Source of the DNA: Acetohalobium arabaticum DSM 5501
GTDB lineage: Bacteria > Bacillota > Halanaerobiia > Halobacteroidales > Acetohalobiaceae
Length of the DNA stretch: 64,000 nt
Direction of reading: 5' to 3'
Assembly (NCBI RefSeq): GCF_000144695.1
Contig: NC_014378.1
Coordinates: forward strand, 532,781-596,780
The notes under the pieces are model-generated. The model was not told the DNA's origin and did not search any database. It was given only the letters and a program-made list of their open reading frames with translations. Made by a program: the position numbers and the translations under genes. Positions 17,937-27,065 of this stretch are shown here, one piece after another (positions within the stretch are counted from its first letter, which is position 1; the number at the start of each line of letters is the position of its first letter).

Positions 17937-18771
17937 GCTAATTATGAAACTAATTAAGTTTGAACATACCATCTTTGCTCTGCCCTTTGCATACCTGGGG
18001 GCAGTTATGGCAGCTCAGGGGATTCCAGCTATAGGAAAGATAGTTTGGATTACTTTAGCCATGGTAGGTGCTCGTAGTGCTGCTATGGCTTGGAATCGAT
18101 TGACCGACTGGAAGGTAGATGCTGTTAATCCTAGAACTGAAGATCGAATACTGCCGCAGAACTTATTATCTAAAGCTGAAGTTATTTTATTTATTATTGG
18201 TTCTTTAGGTTTATTGTTAGTAGCTGCCTGGCAGTTGAATCCCTTAGCCTTTAAGTTATCTCCATTAGCTGTTTTTCTGTTGATCTTTTATTCCTATACT
18301 AAACATTTTACCTGGCTCTGTCATCTAGTATTAGGGCTTACATTAGGAATGGCTCCCCTAGGAAGCTGGATTGGAGTAACCGGTAGTCTTTCTTTACCAC
18401 CGGTATTAGTAGGGGCAGCAGTGATGTTTTGGGTAGCAGGGTTTGATATTATTTACTCGATTCAGGATTATGAATTTGATTTTAATTATGGTCTTTATTC
18501 GATTCCAGTAAGATTTGGTCCTCAGAAAGCCCTACGGATTACTGTTATTTTTCATGTTCTTACCTTTCTGCTGTTGATTACTGTAGGCTATTATCTTAGT
18601 CTAAACTGGTTATATGCTGTAGGCATCATAATTGTAGGGATTCTATTATATATTGAGAATTCATTGGTTAAAAAGGATTTTGAGAAGATTAAGTTTGCTT
18701 TCTTTAATATCAATAGTGTAGTCAGTATTACTATCTTTATCTTTACTCTAATGGATTATCTCTTAACTTAG
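17926..18771 (+). CDS. mqnP: UbiA-family prenyltransferase (menaquinone, futalosine route)
   Basis: This integral membrane protein has about eight hydrophobic segments and the UbiA aspartate motif NRLTDWKVDAVNPRTEDR near residues 60-77, plus a second region DIIYSIQDYEFDFNYGLYSIP. MqnP attaches the polyprenyl chain to the naphthoate head group. I favour TTG 17926 (seven bases after GGAGGAG) over ATG 17920, which sits too close to the RBS; ATG 17944 is a third choice. It overlaps the UbiD gene, so the two are coupled. A polyprenyl donor synthase is encoded at 58098. Confidence 0.88.
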   Translation: MKIKLIMKLIKFEHTIFALPFAYLGAVMAAQGIPAIGKIVWITLAMVGARSAAMAWNRLTDWKVDAVNPRTEDRILPQNLLSKAEVILFIIGSLGLLLVAAWQLNPLAFKLSPLAVFLLIFYSYTKHFTWLCHLVLGLTLGMAPLGSWIGVTGSLSLPPVLVGAAVMFWVAGFDIIYSIQDYEFDFNYGLYSIPVRFGPQKALRITVIFHVLTFLLLITVGYYLSLNWLYAVGIIIVGILLYIENSLVKKDFEKIKFAFFNINSVVSITIFIFTLMDYLLT

Positions 18772-18795
18772 AGTGGAGATGAAAGGAAGTGACTA

Positions 18796-19893
18796 ATGGT
18801 GAATGAGCTGTTTAGTGATTCGGAGTTAGAAGAGATTGGAGATAAAGTATTGGCTGGAGAACGTCTGACGCGGGAAGATGGAATTAAGTTAATGAAGAGT
18901 AATGACCTGTTGACTATCGGCTATCTAGCAGACTATAGGCGACAAGAGAAGTGCGGTGATGAGGTCTATTATATCAAAAATCGCCATATTAATCATACCA
19001 ATGTCTGTGAGGTCCAATGTAGGTTCTGTGCCTTTGGACGTGAAGAGGATGAAGACGGCGCCTATACTATGGAGTTGAATGAGATAGCTGAGGCTATTGA
19101 CAAGTCGCCAGATGGTATTTCAGAATTGCATATTGTAGGCGGCTGTCATCATGATCTGTCGCTGGAGTACTTTGAGGAAATGTTGAGGCTGGCTAAAGAT
19201 AAGCTGCCTGAAGTCTATATTCAGGCCTTTACTGTTGTGGAGATAGCCCATCTAGCAGATAAATCAGGTCTGACAGTCAAAGAGACGCTTAAGCGGTTAA
19301 AGCAGGCTGGTTTGGATTCAATTCCCGGCGGTGGAGCTGAAGTATTCAGTCCCCGGGTGAGAGAGAAAGTCTGTAAGGATAAGGTCAGCGGAGAGCGGTG
19401 GCTCTCAGTAATGGAGACGGCCCATAATCTAGGAATCAAGACCAATGCTACGATGTTATACGGACATGTGGAGACGCCGGAAGAGAGGATAGATCATTTA
19501 ATTAAGCTGCGTGAACTCCAGGATAAGACCGAGGGCTTTTTAACCTTTATTCCACTAGCTTTCCATCCTGAGAATACCGAACTTAACTATCTTTCTGCAA
19601 CAACTGGTTATGATGATCTAAAGGTGCTAGCTATTGCTAGGTTGATGCTGGATAATTTTGCTCATATTAAGGCTTTCTGGATTATGTTAGGGACTAAGCT
19701 GGCCCAGATCTCTTTAAGCTTTGGTGTGGATGATTTAGATGGAACAGTAGTTGAAGAGAAGATTACTCACGATGCCGGAGCTCAGACTAAACAGGGTCTG
19801 ACTGAAGCTGAGATTGTTAATATGATCAAAGAAGCCGGTAGAATTCCAGTAGAGCGGGATACAGTTTATAACCGCGTTGGGGATGTGAAGTAA
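18796..19893 (+). CDS. mqnE: aminofutalosine synthase (radical SAM)
   Basis: MqnE joins 3-enolpyruvylbenzoate to the SAM adenosyl radical to give aminofutalosine. The radical-SAM cysteines are Cys71, Cys75 and Cys78 (NVCEVQCRFCAF). GGCHHDLSLEYF, DSIPGGGAEVFSPRVR and TNATMLYGHVETPEERIDHL are the features I use to tell it from MqnC. Length 365 is normal. GAAAGGAAG precedes the ATG, and mqnA starts two bases after the stop. Confidence 0.92.
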   Translation: MVNELFSDSELEEIGDKVLAGERLTREDGIKLMKSNDLLTIGYLADYRRQEKCGDEVYYIKNRHINHTNVCEVQCRFCAFGREEDEDGAYTMELNEIAEAIDKSPDGISELHIVGGCHHDLSLEYFEEMLRLAKDKLPEVYIQAFTVVEIAHLADKSGLTVKETLKRLKQAGLDSIPGGGAEVFSPRVREKVCKDKVSGERWLSVMETAHNLGIKTNATMLYGHVETPEERIDHLIKLRELQDKTEGFLTFIPLAFHPENTELNYLSATTGYDDLKVLAIARLMLDNFAHIKAFWIMLGTKLAQISLSFGVDDLDGTVVEEKITHDAGAQTKQGLTEAEIVNMIKEAGRIPVERDTVYNRVGDVK

Positions 19894-19895
19894 TT

Positions 19896-20744
19896 ATGAC
19901 TGAATTAAAGTTAGGTGTTGTAGAGTATATTAACTGCTGGCCGGTGCATTATGGTTTTGATTATGATGAAGTAGATATCGAGGCTGAGATTGTTGCTGGA
20001 CCGCCGGCAGAGTTAAATGAGATGTTTTTGCGCGGTGAGATTGATATTACTCCGATGTCTTCGATTGAGTATGCCCGTAACTTCGATGACTGTTATATTC
20101 TGCCTGATTTAGCCATTGCTTCTGATGGGCCGGTAGGCAGTCTCTTTTTATTTAGTGAACTGGAGATCGAAGATTTTAATGGTAAGACGGTAGCTTTGCC
20201 TGAGGATTCCCGGGCTACAGTAGCATTACTTAAGATTCTGTTGGAGCGCTATTACCAGGTGGATGTTGATTATATTACCTGTGAACAGGATCTGGATTAT
20301 ATGCTGGATGTAGCTGATGCTGCTCTTTTAATCGGAGATCCGGCTTTGAATGGCTATATTAAGTATCGGAATTCTGAGTTAAAGATAACTGACTTAGGTG
20401 GTGCCTGGAAGAATCTAACCGGCGAAAAGATGGTTTATGCTATCTGGGTGATCAGAAAGGAATTTGCTGACAGGAATCCTAAGTTAGTAGATGAAATAAG
20501 TGATAAATTATTAGAATCAAAGTATTTAGGATTGGATCAGTTTGAATTGCTGGCTAAAAGAGCTAGTAAAGAGCTAGATATTTCGGAAGATATCGGTTTA
20601 AAGTACTTTCAGAGTCTGCGCTATGATTTTGATGAAGACTATCAGCAGGGCGTTATGGAGTACTTTACTGATGCCTATGAGCTCGGCTTAGTAAAAGAAA
20701 AGCCTGAGCTTCATATCTGGGGTGAAACTGATGGCAGAAGTTAA
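19896..20744 (+). CDS. mqnA: chorismate dehydratase
   Basis: MqnA dehydrates chorismate to 3-enolpyruvylbenzoate, the first step of the futalosine route. The 282-residue protein has the periplasmic-binding-protein-like fold expected of MqnA/MqnD: VVEYINCWPVHYGFD at the N-terminus, DITPMSSIEYARN, GPVGSLFLFS, LPEDSRATVALLKILL and ALLIGDPAL. SSIEYARN and the IGDPAL motif favour MqnA over MqnD. It is packed between mqnE (2 bases) and mqnC (14-base overlap). Confidence 0.9.
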   Translation: MTELKLGVVEYINCWPVHYGFDYDEVDIEAEIVAGPPAELNEMFLRGEIDITPMSSIEYARNFDDCYILPDLAIASDGPVGSLFLFSELEIEDFNGKTVALPEDSRATVALLKILLERYYQVDVDYITCEQDLDYMLDVADAALLIGDPALNGYIKYRNSELKITDLGGAWKNLTGEKMVYAIWVIRKEFADRNPKLVDEISDKLLESKYLGLDQFELLAKRASKELDISEDIGLKYFQSLRYDFDEDYQQGVMEYFTDAYELGLVKEKPELHIWGETDGRS

Positions 20745-21810
20745 AGATATTTTAGCTAAAGCCCAGCAGGATAAGCGGCTAACTTTAGCCGAGGGAGTTA
20801 AGCTGTTGGCCAGCGATAAGCTATTGGCTATCGGTAAGGCAGCTGATAGAGTTAGAAGAAGGCTTCATTCGGAGAATAAAGTTACCTTTGCCATTGATCG
20901 GAATATTAATTATACCAATGTCTGTGAAGCCGGCTGTAAGTTCTGTGCTTTTTATCAGCAGTTGAATGACAGCGAAGCTTATCTTTTAGAACATGATGAG
21001 ATCTTTCGTAAGATTGAGGAAACAATTGAGTTAGGAGGCACTCAGATTTTAATGCAGGGGGGCCTACATCCCAAACTGGATATAGATTACTATCTTGAAC
21101 TCTTTAGAGCCATTAAAGAGCGGTTTAAGATTCATCTTCATTCTCTTTCTCCACCTGAGATAGCCTATATAGCCCAGCAGTCGAATTTAACACTCAAGGA
21201 AACGTTGACTAGATTACAGCAGGCCGGTCTCGATTCACTCCCTGGTGGTGGAGCAGAGATGCTAGTTGACCGAGTGCGGGAGGAGATCAGTCCCAATAAG
21301 GTAACTTCTGATGAATGGCTGGAGGTAATGCAAACGGCCCATGAGATCGGCATGAGGAGTACGGCTACAATGATGTTCGGCAGTATCGAGACATTGGCCG
21401 ATCGGATTGAGCATTTAATTAAGATAAGAAAGCTGCAGGATAAAACCGGAGGTTTTACTGCCTTTATTCCCTGGGCTTTTCAGCCGACTAATACAGCATT
21501 AGAGGATCATCCAAAGGTCTCTAAGGTAACAGGAAGCGAATATCTTAAGATGGTAGCAGTAGCCAGAATTGTACTGGACAATGTGGATAATATTCAGGCC
21601 TCCTGGGTAACACAGGGAGCCAAGGTAGCCCAGGTTTCTTTAGAGTTTGGAGTCAATGACTTCGGAAGTACTATGATCGAAGAGAATGTAGTTAAAGCAG
21701 CCGGTGCGTCGTATCGGGTTCCGCTAGAAAAGATAGTGGAGCTGATTAAAGATACAGGCCGTAGACCGGTACAGCGCAATACGCTCTATCAGGAGTTAAA
21801 GGGGTACTAG
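20731..21810 (+). CDS. mqnC: cyclic dehypoxanthinyl futalosine synthase (radical SAM)
   Basis: MqnC cyclises dehypoxanthinyl futalosine. Radical-SAM cysteines are at about 65, 69 and 72 (NVCEAGCKFCAF). ILMQGGLHPKLDIDYY, HLHSLSPPEIAYIA, DSLPGGGAEMLVDRVRE and STATMMFGSIET match MqnC rather than MqnE. ATG 20731 is preferred because GGGGTG lies seven bases upstream; GTG 20722 is the alternative. It overlaps the mqnA end, so the pair is probably coupled. Confidence 0.92.
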   Translation: MAEVKDILAKAQQDKRLTLAEGVKLLASDKLLAIGKAADRVRRRLHSENKVTFAIDRNINYTNVCEAGCKFCAFYQQLNDSEAYLLEHDEIFRKIEETIELGGTQILMQGGLHPKLDIDYYLELFRAIKERFKIHLHSLSPPEIAYIAQQSNLTLKETLTRLQQAGLDSLPGGGAEMLVDRVREEISPNKVTSDEWLEVMQTAHEIGMRSTATMMFGSIETLADRIEHLIKIRKLQDKTGGFTAFIPWAFQPTNTALEDHPKVSKVTGSEYLKMVAVARIVLDNVDNIQASWVTQGAKVAQVSLEFGVNDFGSTMIEENVVKAAGASYRVPLEKIVELIKDTGRRPVQRNTLYQELKGY

Positions 21811-21830
21811 TCTAGAAAGGAAGTTATAGT

Positions 21831-23177
21831 ATGATTCTAACTGCTCAGTGGGTACTACCAATTGAAAGAGAAGCCATATCGAATGGAGCAGTAGTGGTTG
21901 AAGATGGCTATATTGAAGCTGTAGGCCACAAGGATGAGATTGTAGATAACTATCCTGAAGAGGAAGTGAAGGATTTAGGTTCAGCTATTATTCTGCCGGG
22001 AATGGTTAATATCCATACCCATCTGGACTATACAGCTTTGCGGGGAGAGAATGATAATCTGCCCTTTCTGCCCTGGATTGGTAATTTAGTCCATAAAAGT
22101 CGGGCCTTGACCCAAGATGAAGTGCTGCTGTCAGCAAAACTGGGGGCTTTAGAGCTTTTAGCCAGCGGCGTGACTGCTGTTGGTGATACTACAGCTACTG
22201 GTGCTTCTCTACAGGCGGCTGTCTGGTCAGGGCTGCGGGGGGTTGTTTATCAAGAAGTATTCGGTATGGATGATGAGAAGATAGATGAGACTTTATCTGA
22301 CCTAGAAGAGAACTTTAGAAACTTAAAGGAAGATAGTAACTCTAGATTAAGCGTCGGTCTATCGCCTCATGCTCCCTACTCGGTTTCCAGATGGCTTCTT
22401 AAGGAAATAAGTAGCTGGGCAGAGCAAGAAGGAATTCCACTGTCGATGCATCTGGCCGAGACAGAAGAGGAATTAAGCTTTCTCAAAGAAGGAACCGGCC
22501 CCTTTGCTACTACTTATCGGCAGGCAGTAGGCTGGGAGGATATTCCCTGGCAGGAGCCGGGCCTATCTCCTGTAGAATATTTAGCTGATTTAGATATATT
22601 GACTGAGAATCTATTATTGGTTCATCTGGTTCAGACTGAAAGGGAAGAATTTGATTTACTACAGCAGTTTGATGTTAAAGTAGCACATTGTCCTAAAAGC
22701 AATGCTAAATTAGGGACAGGAATAGCTGATCTGTCGGCTATGCTGGATTCAGACTTAACAGTAGGCTTAGGAACTGATAGTGCTGCCAGCAATAATTCAC
22801 TAGATTTATTCTCCGAGATGGAGTTTGGAGTTTTACTCCAGCGGGCTAACCAGAAGAAGGCTGATGCTGTAACAGCAGAAGAGATAGTAAGGTTAGCTAC
22901 TATTAAAGGAGCTGAAGCTTTGGGCTTGGATGAAGAGATAGGTAGCTTAAAGCCAGGCAAGAAGGCTGATTTAACAGCAGTCAGAATTGATAATCCTGCC
23001 AACCAGCCGGTCTATGATCCTTATTCAGCATTGGTTTATACTGCTTCCAGCCGTGATGTGATCTTAACTATGATTGCTGGTGAGGAAGTATATGAAGCAG
23101 GAGAGTTCAAGAATATAATAGTAGATGATGTAGTGGCTAAAATAGATTGGATAACTGACAAAGTAGATAAGTTATAG
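21831..23177 (+). CDS. mqnX: aminodeoxyfutalosine deaminase (amidohydrolase)
   Basis: This is a 448-residue amidohydrolase of the chlorohydrolase/adenosine-deaminase-like group. Metal ligands are visible: H62 and H64 in MVNIHTHLDYTALRGE, a histidine in SMHLAETEEEL, another in LLVHLVQTE and the aspartate in GLGTDSAASNNSLDLF. Related enzymes deaminate adenosine derivatives. Its place inside a futalosine cluster that has MqnE (which makes aminofutalosine) points to aminofutalosine deamination. An S-adenosylhomocysteine or guanine deaminase is less likely here. Confidence 0.8.
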   Translation: MILTAQWVLPIEREAISNGAVVVEDGYIEAVGHKDEIVDNYPEEEVKDLGSAIILPGMVNIHTHLDYTALRGENDNLPFLPWIGNLVHKSRALTQDEVLLSAKLGALELLASGVTAVGDTTATGASLQAAVWSGLRGVVYQEVFGMDDEKIDETLSDLEENFRNLKEDSNSRLSVGLSPHAPYSVSRWLLKEISSWAEQEGIPLSMHLAETEEELSFLKEGTGPFATTYRQAVGWEDIPWQEPGLSPVEYLADLDILTENLLLVHLVQTEREEFDLLQQFDVKVAHCPKSNAKLGTGIADLSAMLDSDLTVGLGTDSAASNNSLDLFSEMEFGVLLQRANQKKADAVTAEEIVRLATIKGAEALGLDEEIGSLKPGKKADLTAVRIDNPANQPVYDPYSALVYTASSRDVILTMIAGEEVYEAGEFKNIIVDDVVAKIDWITDKVDKL

Positions 23178-23194
23178 GTTGGGAGGTTGAATTA

Positions 23195-23767
23195 GTGAAG
23201 CGCTATATAGTAGGTATCACAGGAGCCAGCGGCAGTATTTATGCGAAACGGCTGCTGGAAGTGCTGGAAGCAAAAGAAGCTGAAGTCTATGTAACAGTTA
23301 CAGAGGCCGGCCGGCAGGTCTGGAATGATGAACTCGAAGTGAATATTAGACAGCAGTTAGGAGATAATAAAGACAGTAATTCCATAATTTATCTCGATAA
23401 TCAGAATTTATCGGCTCCGATAGCCAGCGGCTCCTTTCAGACTGATGGAATGATTGTCATTCCCTGTAGTATGGCTACTTTAGCCAGCATTACGCAGGGC
23501 CATTCATCGAATCTATTGGAGAGAGCAGCTGATGTAGCTTTAAAAGAGAAGCGGCAGCTGATAGCTGTTCCCCGGGAGACGCCGCTGAATACTATTCATC
23601 TCGAGAATATGTTGAAGTTATCGAAGTTAGGAGCAGATATTATTCCGCCCATGCCGGCCTTTTATAATCAGCCAGAGACGATAGATGATTTAGTGAACTT
23701 TGTTGTCGGCAGAGTTCTGGATAGATTAGGTGTTGAGCATGATATCTATCAGAGATGGAAAGATTAA
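23195..23767 (+). CDS. mqnM: UbiX-family flavin prenyltransferase
   Basis: UbiX prenylates FMN to the cofactor used by UbiD decarboxylases. The FMN-binding start GITGASGSIYAKRLLE, IASGSFQTDGMIVIPCSMATLASI, ALKEKRQLIAVPRETPLN and IIPPMPAFYNQP are all present; length 190 is normal. It starts at GTG 23195 after GGGAGG. It closes the menaquinone cluster and is the natural partner of the UbiD-type gene at 16485. The valS promoter begins immediately after its stop. Confidence 0.9.
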   Translation: MKRYIVGITGASGSIYAKRLLEVLEAKEAEVYVTVTEAGRQVWNDELEVNIRQQLGDNKDSNSIIYLDNQNLSAPIASGSFQTDGMIVIPCSMATLASITQGHSSNLLERAADVALKEKRQLIAVPRETPLNTIHLENMLKLSKLGADIIPPMPAFYNQPETIDDLVNFVVGRVLDRLGVEHDIYQRWKD

Positions 23768-23768
23768 T

Positions 23769-23797
23769 TTGACAAATCACCCGAATCATTGTAAGAT
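23769..23797 (+). promoter_or_regulatory. sigma-A promoter of the valS T-box transcript
   Basis: TTGACA (23769-23774) and TAAGAT (23792-23797) are spaced by exactly 17 bases, just after the UbiX gene and before the T-box leader. Confidence 0.8.
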
Positions 23798-23814
23798 AAA
23801 ATGTAAAATAGGAT

Positions 23815-24072
23815 ATTTATAAAGGCGTTGAAGAAGAGTAATAGGTAATTTAGGTTTCTAGAGAGGAGTATCCTAAGGCTGGAAGATGCTCTAAGCTGTA
23901 AATTACTGAAGTAGCTTCTGAGCTGCTGGGTTGAACAAATTAAGTAGGTCCAGTCGGTAGCTAGCCGTTATCTAGTCTGAGCGTCTAAAGCTTTTGGTTT
24001 TAGAAATTAAGGTGGTACCACGGAAGTAAGATCTTCTTTCGTCCTTGTGATGGGGATGGAAGGAGTTTTTTT
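23815..24072 (+). promoter_or_regulatory. T-box leader, valine specific, with attenuator
   Basis: The T-box sequence AAGGTGGTACCACGGA is at 24009-24024. Stem I can be traced: base strand AGAAG (about 23832-23836), loop E AGTA (23837-23840), TAATTTA pairing with TAAATTA, then GAA followed by GTA (23911-23913) in the specifier position, so the specifier reads valine GUA. The terminator pairs CTTCTTTCGTCC with GGATGGAAGGAG, followed by seven T. Uncharged tRNA-Val would stabilise the antiterminator and allow valS transcription. Confidence 0.93.
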
Positions 24073-24121
24073 ATTTATAAATTAATTATTTATTCACGAA
24101 ATGGATAAAGGGGGAAGATGA

Positions 24122-26773
24122 ATGAGTAAGAAAAAGATGGCAACAACCTATGATCCAGCAGCTGTAGAGGATAAGTGGTATGAATATTGGATGGAGAATG
24201 ATTGTTTTGGGGCAGAAGTAGATGAGGATAAAGAATCATTTACAATTGTGATGCCTCCTCCTAATGTAACAGGGCAGCTACATATTGGACATGCTCTTGA
24301 TAATACGCTCCAGGATATTCTGATCCGCTGGAAGAGAATGCAGGGCTATTCTGCGCTCTGGATTCCGGGAACTGACCATGCAAGTATAGCCACAGAAGTG
24401 AAGGTAGTTAATAAATTACGAGAGGAAGAAGGGCTAGAGAAGGATGATGTAGGCCGAGAAGGATTTCTAAAGCGGGCCTGGGACTGGAAGGAAGAGTACG
24501 GCGGTCGAATTACTGACCAGCTGAAGAAGTTAGGAACCTCCTGTGACTGGAGTAGAGAACGCTTTACTATGGATGAAGGCTGTTCGAAAGCTGTTAAGGA
24601 AGCCTTTATTCAGCTTTATGAAAAGGATTTGATCTATCGCGGCGACTATATCATTAACTGGTGTCCTGACTGCGGGACTACGCTGTCGGATATTGAGGTG
24701 GAACATGAAGAGATTCCAGGCCATTTCTATCATATTAAGTATGATCTTAAGGATAGCGATGATCATCTAGTAGTAGCTACTACTCGTCCTGAGACGATGC
24801 TTGGGGATACTGCTATTGCTGTTAATCCTAGTGATGAACGCTATCAAGATCTAATCGGTAAGACGGCTATTCTACCGGTAGTAGGTCGAGAATTACCGAT
24901 AATTGCTGATGAGTTTGTCGATTCTGACTTTGGAACCGGGCTAGTAAAGGTTACACCGGCCCATGATCCTAATGACTTTGAGATGGGACAGCGCAATGAT
25001 TTAGAGATAGTAAAGGTTATTGATGATCAGGCCAAGATGACAGCTGAAGCCGGTAAGTATGAAGGAATGGACCGCTATGAATGTCGTGAGCAGCTGGTAG
25101 AGGACTTAAAAGAGACTGGACAGCTAATTGAGATTGAAGAACACGACCACTCTGTCGGCCACTGTTATCGTTGTGATACAGTAATTGAGCCTTTGGTTTC
25201 AAAACAGTGGTTTGTGAAGATGGATCCGCTGGCTAAGCCGGCTATCGAAGCTGTAGAAGAATCAGAGACAGACTTTGTTCCTGACCGCTTTACTAAAGTC
25301 TACCGTAACTGGATGGAGAATATCCGCGACTGGTGTATTTCCCGTCAGCTCTGGTGGGGACATAGGATTCCTGTCTGGTACTGCCAGGACTGTGAAGAGG
25401 AGATTGTAGCGAGAGAAGAGCCTGCTTCCTGTCCGGAATGCGGCGGTGATGATCTAAAGCAGGATGAGGATGTATTGGATACCTGGTTTAGTTCTGGACT
25501 CTGGCCTTTCTCTACGCTAGGTTGGCCGGAGGAGACGGAAGAGCTTGAGTATTATTACCCTACATCGGTCTTAGTTACCGGCCGGGATATCATTTTCTTC
25601 TGGGTAGCTAGAATGATCTTTTCTGGTCTTGAGTTTATGGAGGAGACGCCGTTCTCTGATGTCTTAGTCCATGGACTGGTCAGGGATGCTCAGGGCCGTA
25701 AGATGAGTAAGTCTTTGGGCAACGGTATTGATCCAATAGAGTTTATCGATGAATACGGAGCTGATACCTTACGCTTTACTTTAGTTACTGGGAATACTCC
25801 TGGTAATGATATGCGCTTTAGACAGGAGAAGGTAGAGGCTAGCCGTAACTTTGTTAATAAGATCTGGAATGCTTCTAGATTTGTTCTGATGAATTTAGAA
25901 GACTTTGATCCTGAAGAAGTAGAGGAGTTAGATTATACATTAGCTGATAAATGGATTATCAGCCGTTTGAATGAAACAGCACAGGAGGTTACGCGGACTT
26001 TAGATAAGTACCAGATCGGTAATGCCGCTCAGACCCTTTATGACTTCATCTGGAATGAGTTCTGTGACTGGTATATTGAATTAATTAAACCGCGTCTCTA
26101 TCAGGATGAAGATCAGGTAGTCAAAGAGACGGCGCAGTATGTTGTATCTTCTGTTTTAGAACAATCCTTACGCCTCTTGCATCCATTTATGCCTTTTGTT
26201 ACCGAAGAAATCTGGCAGAAGCTGCCTTATGAAGGCGAGACGATTATGACGGCTATCTGGCCTGATGAAACAGAGACAGAAACTTATGAAGCTGCCGAAG
26301 AGAAGATGGAAGTAATCATGAATGTAATTACTGCAGTTAGAAATATCAGAAATGAGATGAAAGTAAATCCTGGTAAGGAGATAGAAGCCATTCTTGAGCC
26401 GGAGAATGATAAGAAAGAGGAAATCTTAACAGTTGGCCGCGATTATATTATGGATCTAGGCAAGATCTCTAATCTGAAAGTTGAACAGGATTTGGATGAA
26501 ACGCCTGAGAAGGCATCGACAGCCATTACTGATAATATAGAGGTTATATTACCTCTAGCTGGAATGGTGGATTTAAAGAAAGAGATAGAGCGGTTAAAAG
26601 ATGAATTAGACGAAGTGAAGTATGAAATTGAACGGGCAGAAGGGAAATTAGCTAACGAAGGCTTTGTTAATAATGCCCCTGAAGAGTTAGTTGAAGAAGA
26701 AAGAGAGAAGGTCAAGGATTATAAAGCCAAGAAGGAACAGCTGCTTGAGCGGCTGGAGATGTTAAAAGAATAA
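24122..26773 (+). CDS. valS: valyl-tRNA synthetase
   Basis: Class I synthetase of 883 residues. HIGH is at 54-57 ([19 protein letters not shown]) and KMSKS near 527-531 ([14 protein letters not shown]). The editing domain carries [17 protein letters not shown], and CxxC pairs ([20 protein letters not shown] and CPECGGDD) lie in zinc-binding insertions. The last 80 residues form the coiled-coil tRNA-binding arm. It is controlled by the T-box upstream. In many Firmicutes folC follows valS directly; here it lies 21 kb away. Confidence 0.98.
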   Translation: MSKKKMATTYDPAAVEDKWYEYWMENDCFGAEVDEDKESFTIVMPPPNVTGQLHIGHALDNTLQDILIRWKRMQGYSALWIPGTDHASIATEVKVVNKLREEEGLEKDDVGREGFLKRAWDWKEEYGGRITDQLKKLGTSCDWSRERFTMDEGCSKAVKEAFIQLYEKDLIYRGDYIINWCPDCGTTLSDIEVEHEEIPGHFYHIKYDLKDSDDHLVVATTRPETMLGDTAIAVNPSDERYQDLIGKTAILPVVGRELPIIADEFVDSDFGTGLVKVTPAHDPNDFEMGQRNDLEIVKVIDDQAKMTAEAGKYEGMDRYECREQLVEDLKETGQLIEIEEHDHSVGHCYRCDTVIEPLVSKQWFVKMDPLAKPAIEAVEESETDFVPDRFTKVYRNWMENIRDWCISRQLWWGHRIPVWYCQDCEEEIVAREEPASCPECGGDDLKQDEDVLDTWFSSGLWPFSTLGWPEETEELEYYYPTSVLVTGRDIIFFWVARMIFSGLEFMEETPFSDVLVHGLVRDAQGRKMSKSLGNGIDPIEFIDEYGADTLRFTLVTGNTPGNDMRFRQEKVEASRNFVNKIWNASRFVLMNLEDFDPEEVEELDYTLADKWIISRLNETAQEVTRTLDKYQIGNAAQTLYDFIWNEFCDWYIELIKPRLYQDEDQVVKETAQYVVSSVLEQSLRLLHPFMPFVTEEIWQKLPYEGETIMTAIWPDETETETYEAAEEKMEVIMNVITAVRNIRNEMKVNPGKEIEAILEPENDKKEEILTVGRDYIMDLGKISNLKVEQDLDETPEKASTAITDNIEVILPLAGMVDLKKEIERLKDELDEVKYEIERAEGKLANEGFVNNAPEELVEEEREKVKDYKAKKEQLLERLEMLKE

Positions 26774-26786
26774 ATAATTTTGTATT

Positions 26787-26826
26787 AAGAAGCAGATGGT
26801 ACTCATACCATCTGCTTCTTTTATTT
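26787..26826 (+). terminator. intrinsic terminator after valS
   Basis: A perfect 15-bp stem (26787-26801 with 26806-26820) with loop CTCA is followed by TTATTT. Confidence 0.9.
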
Positions 26827-26972
26827 GGTTTGAAAATAGAGAATTAAAAGTTGAATCTGTTTATATGTTTTGGATGGAATTGTTAGTAGTTTTTAACTTA
26901 TAGAAAGAGGAATTTGTTTAATTATATCAAAATATGTGATTGTATGTGGTTGATTTTAATGGATATGATTAT

Positions 26973-26988
26973 TGGTATAAAATTTGCA
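26973..26988 (+). promoter_or_regulatory. sigma-54 promoter of the activator gene
   Basis: TGGTAT-AAAAT-TTGCA has GG and GC exactly 12 bases apart, as required for -24/-12 recognition. It is 77 bases upstream of the activator gene, which suggests autoregulation. Confidence 0.75.
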
Positions 26989-27065
26989 TTTAAATTAATT
27001 AGTGAAATTATTTTTACATAAAAGTAGGTATATATTAATTATGGTGGCCTACCGGAGGGATATAG

